Notes under the pieces: model-generated
The model's input: only the letters and a program-made list of their open reading frames with translations
Told to the model about the DNA's origin: nothing
The model's database searches: none
Made by a program: the position numbers and the translations under genes
In this document: one piece after another, positions 28,262-37,650 of the stretch
Layout of the letters: every line of letters starts with the position of its first letter
Numbering within the stretch: the stretch's first letter is position 1
Assembly: GCA_027448945.1 (NCBI GenBank)
Contig: DAIDMQ010000028.1
Coordinates: forward strand, 1 to 64,000
Direction: 5' to 3'
Length of the DNA: 64,000 bases
Source: Gallionellaceae bacterium
GTDB taxonomy: Bacteria; Pseudomonadota; Gammaproteobacteria; Burkholderiales; Gallionellaceae

Positions 28262-28885
28262 ATGAGAGCGCAAACATCATCGCAGAGTAAAACATCACCC
28301 TTGATCCAGCACCTTCGTGCCGGAAAAGTTTATAGACGTGAAGACTTGGTGCCTTATTCCTCCAGCGTTGATCGTGAGTTGCAGCAACTGGTTGCATCAG
28401 GTCGGCTGACCAAGGCCGCACAAGGTCTTTATTACGCTCCCAGAAAAAGTGTATTTGGCGATGCGCCACCGGCGGAAGAGTTTCTCTTGGCGGCGTTCCT
28501 GAAAGACAAAGAATTTCTCAGCTTCAACCCCAGCGTCTATAACTCCTTGCGTTTAGGCACCACTCAGCTTTACAACAAGACCATCGTTTATAACCACAAG
28601 CGGCATGGCGTATTTAAGTTGGATCATCGTAATTATGATTTCCGCTTGAAGCATCGCTTTCCCAAGCCAAGTCAAGTGACAACCGAATATCTGTTGGTTG
28701 ATATGCTCAATAATTTATCTGAGTTAGCAGAGGATGATGAAATGGTGCTTGAGCGGGCGCAGAAAAAATTGAATCAGTTTGATACAAAAAAATTGTCTAA
28801 GGCACTTGCCGATTTCGGTTCGGTTGCAACCAAAAAATTAGTGAACGGTTGGTTGCAACCGAGCAGTCGGAGCGATGTGAATTGA
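28262..28885 (+). CDS. AbiEi-like antitoxin/regulator
   Basis: 207 aa. The N-terminal winged helix (LIQHLRAGKVYRREDLVPYSS...LQQLVASGRLTKAAQGLYYAPR) and the following domain resemble the DUF6088/AbiEi type IV antitoxins. Its stop is overlapped by the TTG start of a nucleotidyltransferase toxin gene. The pair sits between brxC and pglX in the same orientation, so it is likely read through by the BREX transcript but may also have its own promoter in the 76-base gap upstream. Confidence 0.8.
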   Translation: MRAQTSSQSKTSPLIQHLRAGKVYRREDLVPYSSSVDRELQQLVASGRLTKAAQGLYYAPRKSVFGDAPPAEEFLLAAFLKDKEFLSFNPSVYNSLRLGTTQLYNKTIVYNHKRHGVFKLDHRNYDFRLKHRFPKPSQVTTEYLLVDMLNNLSELAEDDEMVLERAQKKLNQFDTKKLSKALADFGSVATKKLVNGWLQPSSRSDVN

Positions 28886-29835
28886 AAAATTCAAAACTCT
28901 TTTTGCATCAACATAAAGATTTTGACGTGTTGATTAGTAAGATTGCGCTCGCGCTTAAAGTCCCCACCTACCTCGTTGAAAAAGATTATTGGCTCATGCA
29001 CAGCTTGTGGGCTTTGCAGCAGCAAGGTTGGCAGTTTGAATTAAAGGGCGGCACATCTTTATCCAAAGGTCACGGCATCATCACGCGCTTTTCTGAAGAC
29101 ATCGACATTCGCTTTGAACCACCCGCCGAGCTTGATTTAAAGACCAGAAGAAACCACGACAAACCGGCACACCTCGCAGCACGCAAAGCATTTTTTGACA
29201 GTCTGGCTGAGCAAATCGCCATCCCCGGACTTGTAAAGGTGAGGCGCGATACCAGTTACGACGATGACAAATATCGCAATGGCGGCATCATCCTCGACTA
29301 TCCGTCTGTGACGCAGCAATTGCCGGGTGTGAAAGAAGGCATCCTGCTCGAAGTCGGTTTTGATGTCACCACGCCCAATTCACCCTGCACCATAAGCTCC
29401 TGGGCATTGGATGCTGCCTTAAAGGCAAAACTGGAAATTATTGATAATCGGGCAGTGGGCATTGCGTGCTACAGCCCCGCCTATACCTTCGTGGAAAAGT
29501 TACAAACCGTTTCCACCAAGTTTCGCAAGCAGCAAGAAGCTGGCGGATTTCCTAAAAACTTCATGCGTCATTACTACGACATTTACTGTCTGCTTGCCAT
29601 TGCAGAAGTACAGGCATTCATTGGCACGCCTGAATACATCGCGCACAAGCAAGCCCGCTTTCCTAATGCCGACAATCAGCATATCGCCAGCAACGAAGCG
29701 TTTTTGCTGAGCGACCCCGAGACCCGTGCTCTGTATCAGCGGGAATATGAAAAGACCGCTGCTCTGTACTACACCGGCCAAATCCCGTTCGGCGAAATTC
29801 TCGCCCGTATCCATCAGCATATCGAGCACCTATAA
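28882..29835 (+). CDS. AbiEii-like nucleotidyltransferase toxin
   Basis: 317 aa from TTG 28882 (TTGA overlap with the antitoxin stop); an upstream in-frame extension would overlap the antitoxin gene by 37 bases. It has the nucleotidyltransferase signature GGTSLSKG followed by FSEDIDI, and the conserved TFVEKLQTV segment of the AbiEii/AbiGii family. In known type IV systems such toxins add nucleotides to tRNA acceptor ends and stop growth during phage attack. Five bases separate it from pglX. Confidence 0.85.
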   Translation: MKNSKLFLHQHKDFDVLISKIALALKVPTYLVEKDYWLMHSLWALQQQGWQFELKGGTSLSKGHGIITRFSEDIDIRFEPPAELDLKTRRNHDKPAHLAARKAFFDSLAEQIAIPGLVKVRRDTSYDDDKYRNGGIILDYPSVTQQLPGVKEGILLEVGFDVTTPNSPCTISSWALDAALKAKLEIIDNRAVGIACYSPAYTFVEKLQTVSTKFRKQQEAGGFPKNFMRHYYDIYCLLAIAEVQAFIGTPEYIAHKQARFPNADNQHIASNEAFLLSDPETRALYQREYEKTAALYYTGQIPFGEILARIHQHIEHL

Positions 29836-29840
29836 CCCCG

Positions 29841-32800
29841 ATGAACAAATCCAAACTAAAATCCTACGCCCCGCAAGCCCGCAAGGATTTCATCTCTGCC
29901 GTTACGGCTCGCGCCAATTTGCTCGGCTTATCGCAAGCAGGTGACAAACTTGAAGTCGCACCCAGCGAGAGAAAAGGTGATATCGCCATCATCGCTGGTC
30001 GTGAGTGGCCGGCCAAGGTGTATGAGCAACGCGAACGCCTGATCAAGCACATCAAGACAGTAGGCTTCAGCCAGACGATGGAAGCCGTCGCCTACACCTG
30101 GTTCAACCGCTTTGCCGCGTTGCGCTACATGGAAATCCACGACTATTTGGATCACGGTCATCGCGTGCTTTCCAATCGTGCAGGCGGCATGCCGGAAATC
30201 CTCAACCACGCCACCGAGCTGGAACTGCCGGGCTTCAACAAAGCCAAAGCAGTTGAACTCAAGTTGGCCGGCAACAAGGACGGCGAACTCTACAAAATGC
30301 TGCTGGTCGCCCAGTGCAACGCGCTCTCCCGCGCCATGCCTTTCCTGTTCGAGCGTATCGACGATGAAACCGAACTGCTGCTGCCGGACAACCTGCTGCG
30401 CACCGATTCCATCATTGCCAAACTGGTGGAAGCCATTCCCGAAGAAGACTGGCAGGAAGTCGAAATCATCGGCTGGCTCTACCAGTTCTACATCAGCGAG
30501 AAAAAGGACGAAGTGATCGGCAAGGTGGTCAAGAGCGAGGACATCCCCGCCGCCACCCAGCTCTTCACCCCCAACTGGATCGTGCAATACCTGGTGCAGA
30601 ACAGCGTCGGTCGCCTGTGGCTGATGGCTAACCCGGCTTCGACGCTGAAAAGCCAGTGGCCGTATTACATTGAACCTGCCGAGCAGATGCCCGAGGTGCA
30701 TGCTCAACTCGATGCCTTGATTCAGACGCGGATGAGCGATGACGGTGGTAGCCTCAACCCCGAAACCATCACCATGCTGGACCCCGCTTGCGGTTCCGGC
30801 CACATCTTGGTGGTGGCCTACGACGTACTCAAAGCCATCTACCTGGAACGCGGCTACCAGCTCCGCACCATACCGCGCCTGATCCTGGAAAAGAACCTCT
30901 ACGGTCTCGACATCGACGACCGCGCCGCACAACTGGCAGGTTTCGCATTGCTGATGAAAGCCCGTGCCGATGACCGCCGCCTGTTCGATAACCCGCCCAT
31001 GCTTAACGCGCTGGCTTTGCAGGAAAGCAAGGGGATGGATGCCGATGAAATCGTCCGCGTCTTGCTCCCTTCGCCCGCAAGCGGGAGAGGGGCTGGGGGA
31101 GAGGGAGCAGTCGAAGCACAATCCATCCGCCAACTGATCGACACCTTCGCCCATGCCAAAACCTTCGGCTCGCTGATCCAGGTTCCACAGGAGCTGAATG
31201 CGCAACTGGCGACGCTGGCCGTGGGTTTGCATCAGGCCGTGCAGAATGGCGATCTTTATGCCAAGGTTGCAGCGCAGGATTTGTTGCCGTTGGTAAGACA
31301 GGCGATGGTGCTGGGGATACAGTTCGACGCGGTGGTGGCGAATCCGCCATATATGGGGGGGAAGGCGATGAACGCCGAGGTGAAAGACTTCGCCAAGAAG
31401 CACTTTCCCGATAGCAAGTCCGATCTGTTCGCTATGTTCATCGAGCGCGGATTTGACTGGTGCAAGCAGTCGGGTTTCAACAGTATGGTGACGATGCAGA
31501 GTTGGATGTTCCTGTCATCGTATGAGGCAATGCGGGAAAGACTACTCCAAGATCGAACGATCTTAACTATGGCCCATCTCGGTGCAAGGGCGTTTAGTGA
31601 GATTTCCGGCGAGGTGGTGCAAACGACGGCATTTTGTATGAGTAGATTCACGATGCCAAACTTCTTCCCAACATTCTTCAGGCTGATAGAAGGGGATGAA
31701 GCAAAGAAGAATTCTGATTTGCTGGCAAGAAGCAACTGCTTCACGACTACTTTGCAGTCCAATCTTTTAAAAATACCGGGTTCACCATTGTCATACTGGA
31801 TAACACCTTCGGCTTTAAATTGCTACATAAATCTAAAGCAGCTATCAGACTTGTATGATCCAAAAGCAGGAATATCAACTGGCGCAAATGGACGTTTCAT
31901 CTCTCACTGGTGGGAGCACTCAAATACCTCCTTGAACATCTTTGCGGGCAAGGCTGAAAAAGCAAAAATAAAATTCTTCCCCCACAATAAGGGTGGCGAA
32001 TACCGACGCTGGTACGGGAACACTGATTTTGTTCTACGATACGACAGCGATTCAATTCGAGAAATGGAACAATTGGCTGGATTTCGGCACGATAATGCTG
32101 GGCTCTATTTCCAAGCCTCAGTAACTTGGAGCAAGATTACTTCAAGCGGGTTTTGTGCGAGGGCGTTCCCGCCTGGATATTCGTTTGATAGCGCTGGAAT
32201 TTCGATTTTCCCAGACCAGCCTGTTTCATATGCCGGCTTGTTGAATTCAAATTCATTTTCGTATCTAACAAGCTTTATTTCTCCAACGCTGAACTTTACT
32301 GTAGGCGATATTTCCAGAGTCCCCATTCCGACAGTGATTGCTGACACAGATACACAGAGGTCACTCATTAACATCTTTGAGAAAGACTGGGCTTCGAGTG
32401 AGTCATCCCACGAGTTCAAATCTTTTTCTTTGCTGGAGTTCAAAGCCACTTCGCTGTCGGTTGCCTATGAACAGAATGATTTAGCTGTCAAATCGTGTGT
32501 CAGTAAAGTACAAAGTCTTGAATCCGATAACAACCGGCTCTTCATCGAAGCCTACGGCCTTCAAGACGAACTCTCACCCGAAGTTCCCGAAGATCAGATC
32601 ACCCTCGCCCGCGCCGATCGCGAGAAGGACTGCCAGCGCCTGATCTCCTACGCCATCGGCTGCATGATGGGGCGTTACAGCCTGGATGAACCCGGACTGA
32701 TCTACGCCCACGCCGGTAACGTCGGCTTCGATGCCACCCGCTACCAGACTTTCCCCGCCGACGCCGATGGCATCGTGCCGCTTACCGACGAACTCTGGTT

Positions 32801-33374
32801 CGAGGACGATGCCGCCAACCGCGTCCGCGAATTCCTGCTGGCCGTGTGGGGTGCTGAGACACTGGAAGAGAACCTGGCATGGTTGGCAGAAAGCCTGGGC
32901 AAGAAGGGCAATGAAACCCCGGAAGAAACCATCCGCCGCTATCTCTCAGGCAGCTTCTACAAAGACCATCTGCAAACCTACAAGAAGCGCCCAATCTACT
33001 GGCTGTTTTCCAGCGGCAAACAAGGCGCATTCCAGGCGCTGGTCTATCTGCACCGCTACCACGAAGGCACGCTGGCCCGGATGCGCAGCGAATACGTCGT
33101 GCCGCTGACCGGCAAAATCCAGTCGCGCATCGAAATGCTGGAAAAAGACAAGGACGCCGCCACCGTCACCGCCGCCCGCAACAAGATCAACAAGGAAATC
33201 GAAGGGCTGCGCAAGAAACACGTCGAACTCCTGTCCTACGACGAAAAACTCCGCCACTACGCCGACATGCGCATCCAGCTGGATCTCGATGACGGGGTGA
33301 AGGTGAACTACGGTAAGTTTGGAGATTTACTGGCCGAGGTGAAGGCGGTGACGGGTGGTGCTAACGAGGACTAG
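29841..33374 (+). CDS. pglX: PglX (BrxX), BREX adenine-N6 DNA methyltransferase
   Basis: 1177 aa. The SAM-binding motif I is DPACGSGH from Asp314, and the catalytic motif IV is NPPY at 501-504. The C-terminal half contains target recognition and ends in a helical region with KTYKKRPIYWLFSSGKQ. It methylates one strand of a non-palindromic site, marking self DNA. Around residues 408-424 a Gly/Ser/Pro-rich stretch comes from a palindromic repeat inserted in frame (annotated separately). The target site cannot be predicted by eye. Confidence 0.95.
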   Translation: MNKSKLKSYAPQARKDFISAVTARANLLGLSQAGDKLEVAPSERKGDIAIIAGREWPAKVYEQRERLIKHIKTVGFSQTMEAVAYTWFNRFAALRYMEIHDYLDHGHRVLSNRAGGMPEILNHATELELPGFNKAKAVELKLAGNKDGELYKMLLVAQCNALSRAMPFLFERIDDETELLLPDNLLRTDSIIAKLVEAIPEEDWQEVEIIGWLYQFYISEKKDEVIGKVVKSEDIPAATQLFTPNWIVQYLVQNSVGRLWLMANPASTLKSQWPYYIEPAEQMPEVHAQLDALIQTRMSDDGGSLNPETITMLDPACGSGHILVVAYDVLKAIYLERGYQLRTIPRLILEKNLYGLDIDDRAAQLAGFALLMKARADDRRLFDNPPMLNALALQESKGMDADEIVRVLLPSPASGRGAGGEGAVEAQSIRQLIDTFAHAKTFGSLIQVPQELNAQLATLAVGLHQAVQNGDLYAKVAAQDLLPLVRQAMVLGIQFDAVVANPPYMGGKAMNAEVKDFAKKHFPDSKSDLFAMFIERGFDWCKQSGFNSMVTMQSWMFLSSYEAMRERLLQDRTILTMAHLGARAFSEISGEVVQTTAFCMSRFTMPNFFPTFFRLIEGDEAKKNSDLLARSNCFTTTLQSNLLKIPGSPLSYWITPSALNCYINLKQLSDLYDPKAGISTGANGRFISHWWEHSNTSLNIFAGKAEKAKIKFFPHNKGGEYRRWYGNTDFVLRYDSDSIREMEQLAGFRHDNAGLYFQASVTWSKITSSGFCARAFPPGYSFDSAGISIFPDQPVSYAGLLNSNSFSYLTSFISPTLNFTVGDISRVPIPTVIADTDTQRSLINIFEKDWASSESSHEFKSFSLLEFKATSLSVAYEQNDLAVKSCVSKVQSLESDNNRLFIEAYGLQDELSPEVPEDQITLARADREKDCQRLISYAIGCMMGRYSLDEPGLIYAHAGNVGFDATRYQTFPADADGIVPLTDELWFEDDAANRVREFLLAVWGAETLEENLAWLAESLGKKGNETPEETIRRYLSGSFYKDHLQTYKKRPIYWLFSSGKQGAFQALVYLHRYHEGTLARMRSEYVVPLTGKIQSRIEMLEKDKDAATVTAARNKINKEIEGLRKKHVELLSYDEKLRHYADMRIQLDLDDGVKVNYGKFGDLLAEVKAVTGGANED
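31064..31110 (+). repeat. GC-rich palindromic repeat inserted in the pglX frame
   Basis: The stretch CTCCCTTCGCCCGCAAGCGG...GGGAGAGGG has the form of a widespread intergenic bacterial repeat: a CCCGCAAGCGGG hairpin flanked by C-rich and G-rich arms. It encodes LPSPASGRGAGGEGA without breaking the pglX frame and lies between the methyltransferase motifs I and IV. Confidence 0.65.
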
Positions 33375-33428
33375 ATCGACTAGCTCAAAAAATCAGGACT
33401 GTTCAATAGCAATCAAAAAGGGAAAAAT

Positions 33429-34163
33429 ATGGGGATTAAGTTTCGCGATGACCCAGACTTGCAGTTTCTGGCGCATGCCAAGCATGAAGATTTGCAAATA
33501 CTGGTTGATTACTTGACCAAAGACAAGGATGGCGAAAAGCGATACGCGCAGGAATTGCTGGATGAAGAACGCTTCATCGGGGCCACGGGCAAACTGACCA
33601 AGGTATGGGACTTGATTGCCGCCGAATTACAACTGTTCGGCGGGGATGCCATCGTGAATCAACTAAGGGGAAATGGCGTTTTGTACAAGGAAGTACTTTG
33701 CGACGTATGTAGTCACCTCGAAGTGAAATTCGACAAGTTGCAGTCTGCGTATCAGATAGAAGATAAGCTAATCGAGAAGTTGCTTGAAAAATTCTGGAGT
33801 GAACTTTCCCTGGAGAGTCGCAACGAATTTACAAAGGAATTCGGCTTGAGACCTGATTTGCAGACTAATGACCTGCTCACTCAGCTACAAAAACTATTCA
33901 GGGAAGATCTCGGCTTTTCGTACCGAGCATCTGTCTTGCTGGCCAATTCATTTGCCTTTGCGCTGTTGGGTAGAGGAGTCGGTAGTCTTGTTGGATTCGG
34001 AATATCTAGATATCTGAGCGTGCTGGCTGGGCCGCTAGGTATTGCAATCAGTGCCCTATTCACAATTGGGTCGATATCTGGCCCTGCTTATAGAGTGACC
34101 ATTCCTTGTGTAATGCAGATTGCCTATATGCGCAGAGCTTTAGCTAAATCTGATCGCTATTAG
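33429..34163 (+). CDS. YaaW-like protein (DUF3944/UPF0174)
   Basis: 244 aa. It aligns by eye along its whole length with E. coli YaaW: an N-terminal DUF3944 unit (DPDLQFLAHAKHEDLQILVDYL), the middle WDLIAAELQLFGGDAIVNQLRG, and the C-terminal SGPAYRVTIPCVMQIAYMRR. Residues about 165-222 are hydrophobic and Gly-rich and may insert in a membrane. No function is established. It lies 54 bases after pglX with its own purine-rich ribosome site, and 10 bases before a membrane protein gene, inside the BREX operon. Confidence 0.8.
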   Translation: MGIKFRDDPDLQFLAHAKHEDLQILVDYLTKDKDGEKRYAQELLDEERFIGATGKLTKVWDLIAAELQLFGGDAIVNQLRGNGVLYKEVLCDVCSHLEVKFDKLQSAYQIEDKLIEKLLEKFWSELSLESRNEFTKEFGLRPDLQTNDLLTQLQKLFREDLGFSYRASVLLANSFAFALLGRGVGSLVGFGISRYLSVLAGPLGIAISALFTIGSISGPAYRVTIPCVMQIAYMRRALAKSDRY

Positions 34164-34173
34164 GAGAAGTTTC

Positions 34174-35034
34174 ATGGATACATTATTCAGAATTGATTGG
34201 TCTTCGGTTGCGCCAGAGGTAGTCAAAGGGCTTCAGGATGGCACCATGCGTGTTTCCTCAGCTAATGGTGTTGCATACTGGGCACGAGGCTCAGGCTCCA
34301 CGGGAGCCGTACAGCATTTACCTTTTGTACAAGCAAATGTATCTAACGCTAGTAACCTGATGGAATCCGCAAAGCTCCTTCAAGCTGCACAACAAGCGCA
34401 AATGGTCGCGATAGGAATTTCAACTGGCGTGATAGTTGGGGCGATTGTGATTCAGACTATGTATTTGGCGCGAAAACTGGACAAGCTGCAAAAGACCATA
34501 GACTTGGTTTCAGAGGATGTTCACTCACAAAATATTGTCTTCTATATGAACAAGATTGCGGATTATTTTGGATCAGTTGAATCCGCTCGCATCTACCTGC
34601 TAGACCGTAGTCTGAAGGAGGAGGTCAGAGATGTTGCCTTGCCGGTACTTGCTGACCTCTCAATCAGGAGGAATCAGCTGTTCTCCTTTATTGACAATAT
34701 TCTGCAACTGGCGAAGTCTGATGCCTTGTCACAACGACACTATGAACTCATCATCGACTTTGTAACTCTGGCTCTTGAAATGTTGCCCAAAGGTGCATTT
34801 GTTGAAAAAGAGCTATATGTGTTTATTGAAAAATATGGCCTGGCCGAACTGGTGATTGAACAAGCTGAAACTCGTTATTTGAATCTGCTCTCAACCTATA
34901 AAGGGTGGTGTAACGAGCAGGTGAAATTGGCAGTGAACGGAAGCGCGCGCTCGGGAAGTATATTGGGCAGGGATGATGAACTTAAATATCTTTTCTCTTC
35001 TGAAGAAAACAAACTTCTAATCGGAAGAGCATAA
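34174..35034 (+). CDS. Unknown one-helix membrane protein in the BREX operon
   Basis: 286 aa, family not recognised. One membrane helix (about 78-98, GISTGVIVGAIVIQTMYLA) separates a 77-residue N-terminal part from a helical domain (about 100-260) that starts with a short coiled-coil-like KLDKLQKTIDLVSEDV. AGGAG precedes the ATG, and the stop is directly followed by the pglZ ATG. The neighbour is a YaaW-like protein with a hydrophobic C-terminus; the pair probably works together at the membrane. Confidence 0.65.
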   Translation: MDTLFRIDWSSVAPEVVKGLQDGTMRVSSANGVAYWARGSGSTGAVQHLPFVQANVSNASNLMESAKLLQAAQQAQMVAIGISTGVIVGAIVIQTMYLARKLDKLQKTIDLVSEDVHSQNIVFYMNKIADYFGSVESARIYLLDRSLKEEVRDVALPVLADLSIRRNQLFSFIDNILQLAKSDALSQRHYELIIDFVTLALEMLPKGAFVEKELYVFIEKYGLAELVIEQAETRYLNLLSTYKGWCNEQVKLAVNGSARSGSILGRDDELKYLFSSEENKLLIGRA

Positions 35035-37641
35035 ATGACCCAACGCATTGTTGATTCCCTGTCTGCCCTGTATACCAACAATGCCGTGGTGTTTTGGCAT
35101 GATGTTGATGCGGAGTTTTCATCTTCAGTTGAGGGGCTGTCCTTGCCAGATGTGCAACTGCTGCGCATTGATTCTATGCCCGCGCTTCAAGTGAAATTGA
35201 ACATTGAACGCGCCCCAACACAGAAATGGCTGCTTTACAGTAATAAGCTGGAACCTGGACTTGCCCAAGATTGGTTGTTGGATATTCGTCTACGCAGCAA
35301 GTTATTCAGTGCAGATGCTGCATCCATTTTGTTAGAAGACCTCGGCCTGTCATCCAAAACTTTGCGTGCGCATCTGAAGTTGCGTACGAAGTTTTTGCGC
35401 TCAAAAGAGCGTGTCGAAAAACTCAAACGTTTAGTTTTGCCAACCGATGCAGCCGACGATCTGGATCGAAAAATGCTGGCGGTATTGGCGCGCGCGGATC
35501 AACCAGACTTAGCTTCGATGTTGTTGCGCTTATTCTCAGCCTTGGTCGTGAACGGTGATGCTGACTTGGATGCAGTACCCAAACAATGGCAGGACATCCA
35601 GAGCAACGAACTGGAATCTGCTTTCTGGGTGAAGGTGAATATTGAGTTTGGCTACGCTGTAGCAGAGCCGACCTTGCGCGATTTGTTGTTCCACTTACTG
35701 GCCACTGATTTTGCACGTGCGCTGTCTGGTACTTGCCCCGGCCAGCTCACTCATTTCGTGTTGCCCAATAAAACGCAGGCGGGGAATGCGGCGGTGTTTG
35801 TGGGGCGCTGGCGTTCTGACATGGCGCACTTTGCTAGTTACAACGCTTTGTCCGAAGCAGTAGCCAAGGAATTGGATATTGGCGGGATGTTAGGCACGCT
35901 GTCCGGTGATGCAATGTCGGATGTGATGACCTTCTCGGTAGTCGAGTTGTGCATCATCAAATATCTCAAGGATCGTATTATCGCGGCATCGGGTGCTGAA
36001 TCAAATGCTGTGCGCTCCCTGATCGCACGTCGTCGTGATGGCCATTGGGCTAATCGTTTGCTGGCACAGGGAAGCGACACGTCCCGCGCATTGGTGGCTA
36101 GTTATGACGCGCTGGAGGCTGCATACAGCTTCTTTGAACTAAAGGTTGCGCATGAGGCTGGATTTAGTTTTGCTGACGGAGCAGAGGGACTGGCAACATA
36201 TCAGACTGAGATATTTCGTTTCGACCAACTCTACCGACAGTTTAACTACGCCGCTGCTGCGGTTAAGCCGACGGGATGGGCTGTGTTGCATGAGTTAAAC
36301 GAACGCATCGAAAATACCTATTCGGGCTGGTTTATGCCGCAACTGACTTCAGCCTGGAGCAAGGTGATTGAAGGCGACAGCGGATTATTGAAGTCATGGC
36401 GCGTTGATGGATGGGTCAATCAACCTAATTTTTATGCGAAGTACGTAGAGCCCGTATTGGATGGTGGTACCAAACGAGTTTTCGTAGTGATTTCGGATGC
36501 TTTTAGATATGAAGCAGCAGAAGAGTTAGTCAGAGTCATCAATGGACGTAGTCGACTTAAGGCTTCCTTGTCTGCAATGCTTGGCGTGCTGCCCAGCTAT
36601 ACAGCGTTGGGTATGGCTTCACTCTTGCCGCACGCGAATTTGGCTTACAAGACTAATGCAAATCAGGATTTAAGTGCAGATGGGTTGGTGGTCTCAACCG
36701 TAGAACAGCGCAGTGCACATCTTGAAAAGTATGGTGGTGTGGCAATTAAGGCAGAAGAATTGCTGGCTTTGGGTAAAGATAAGGGGCGAGAGTTTGTACG
36801 TGATCGGCAGGTGGTCTACATTTACCACGATCGAATTGACATGATTGGCGATAAGCAGGCATCAGAAACAAAAACCTTTGAGGCGGTGAACGACACGCTA
36901 ACTGAGTTGGGACAGTTGGCTAATTTCATTATTAATAGCCTCAATGGATCTACGGTGTTGATGACAGCGGATCATGGCTTCATGTATCAAGAGTCGGCAC
37001 TGGATGAAGTAGATAAATCGCCTTTGGCAGAAAAGCCCGACGGCATGTTGCGCGCCAAGAAGCGTTTCTTGATCGGACAAGGAATCGGGAACAATGCCAA
37101 AACATGGTGCGGCAATACGGCGGTGACGGCGGGAACCGAAGCAGGTGAGGGGAGTATGGATTTTTGGCTACCCAAAGGGGCGGCACGTTTTCACTTTGCC
37201 GGTGGTGCGCGATTTGTTCATGGCAGCGCGATGCCACAAGAGATCGTGATTCCAGTGATTACGCTGCGCGAAAGTGAATCCGATAAAGCCAAAACACGCA
37301 TTGTGGAATTCAGTCTGTTGGGCGCATCCAACAAGGTGGTGACCAACCGGCAGCGCTTTGAGTTTATTCAGACTGAGGCGATTTCGGAGCGCGTATTGTC
37401 GCGCACGGTGCAGATTTCGATCCGCGATGGCGAGACCTTAATTAGCGATGAGCAATCGTTGACCTTCGACAGCGATTCGGAGTTGATGGATAAGCGCAAG
37501 CGCACGGTGATGCTGACGGTGCGATCCGGCAGCTATGACCGTAACAAGGATTACTACTTGATCGCCCGTGATGTGCAAACCAAGGTTGAGGTGTTGCGTT
37601 CGCCTTTACGGGTGGACTTGGCGTTTGCCAACGACTTTTAG
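35035..37641 (+). CDS. pglZ: PglZ (BrxZ), alkaline-phosphatase-fold BREX protein
   Basis: 868 aa. The core domain carries metal-ligand motifs of the alkaline phosphatase superfamily: Asp488 in VVISDAFRYE, the nucleophile region PSYTALGMASLLPH, and Asp646-His647 in MTADHGFMY. PglZ is required for BREX and has metal-dependent phosphodiesterase activity in studied members. It begins at the base after the preceding stop. The C-terminal about 130 residues form a beta-rich domain typical of the family. Confidence 0.95.
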   Translation: MTQRIVDSLSALYTNNAVVFWHDVDAEFSSSVEGLSLPDVQLLRIDSMPALQVKLNIERAPTQKWLLYSNKLEPGLAQDWLLDIRLRSKLFSADAASILLEDLGLSSKTLRAHLKLRTKFLRSKERVEKLKRLVLPTDAADDLDRKMLAVLARADQPDLASMLLRLFSALVVNGDADLDAVPKQWQDIQSNELESAFWVKVNIEFGYAVAEPTLRDLLFHLLATDFARALSGTCPGQLTHFVLPNKTQAGNAAVFVGRWRSDMAHFASYNALSEAVAKELDIGGMLGTLSGDAMSDVMTFSVVELCIIKYLKDRIIAASGAESNAVRSLIARRRDGHWANRLLAQGSDTSRALVASYDALEAAYSFFELKVAHEAGFSFADGAEGLATYQTEIFRFDQLYRQFNYAAAAVKPTGWAVLHELNERIENTYSGWFMPQLTSAWSKVIEGDSGLLKSWRVDGWVNQPNFYAKYVEPVLDGGTKRVFVVISDAFRYEAAEELVRVINGRSRLKASLSAMLGVLPSYTALGMASLLPHANLAYKTNANQDLSADGLVVSTVEQRSAHLEKYGGVAIKAEELLALGKDKGREFVRDRQVVYIYHDRIDMIGDKQASETKTFEAVNDTLTELGQLANFIINSLNGSTVLMTADHGFMYQESALDEVDKSPLAEKPDGMLRAKKRFLIGQGIGNNAKTWCGNTAVTAGTEAGEGSMDFWLPKGAARFHFAGGARFVHGSAMPQEIVIPVITLRESESDKAKTRIVEFSLLGASNKVVTNRQRFEFIQTEAISERVLSRTVQISIRDGETLISDEQSLTFDSDSELMDKRKRTVMLTVRSGSYDRNKDYYLIARDVQTKVEVLRSPLRVDLAFANDF

Positions 37642-37650
37642 GAAATTACG

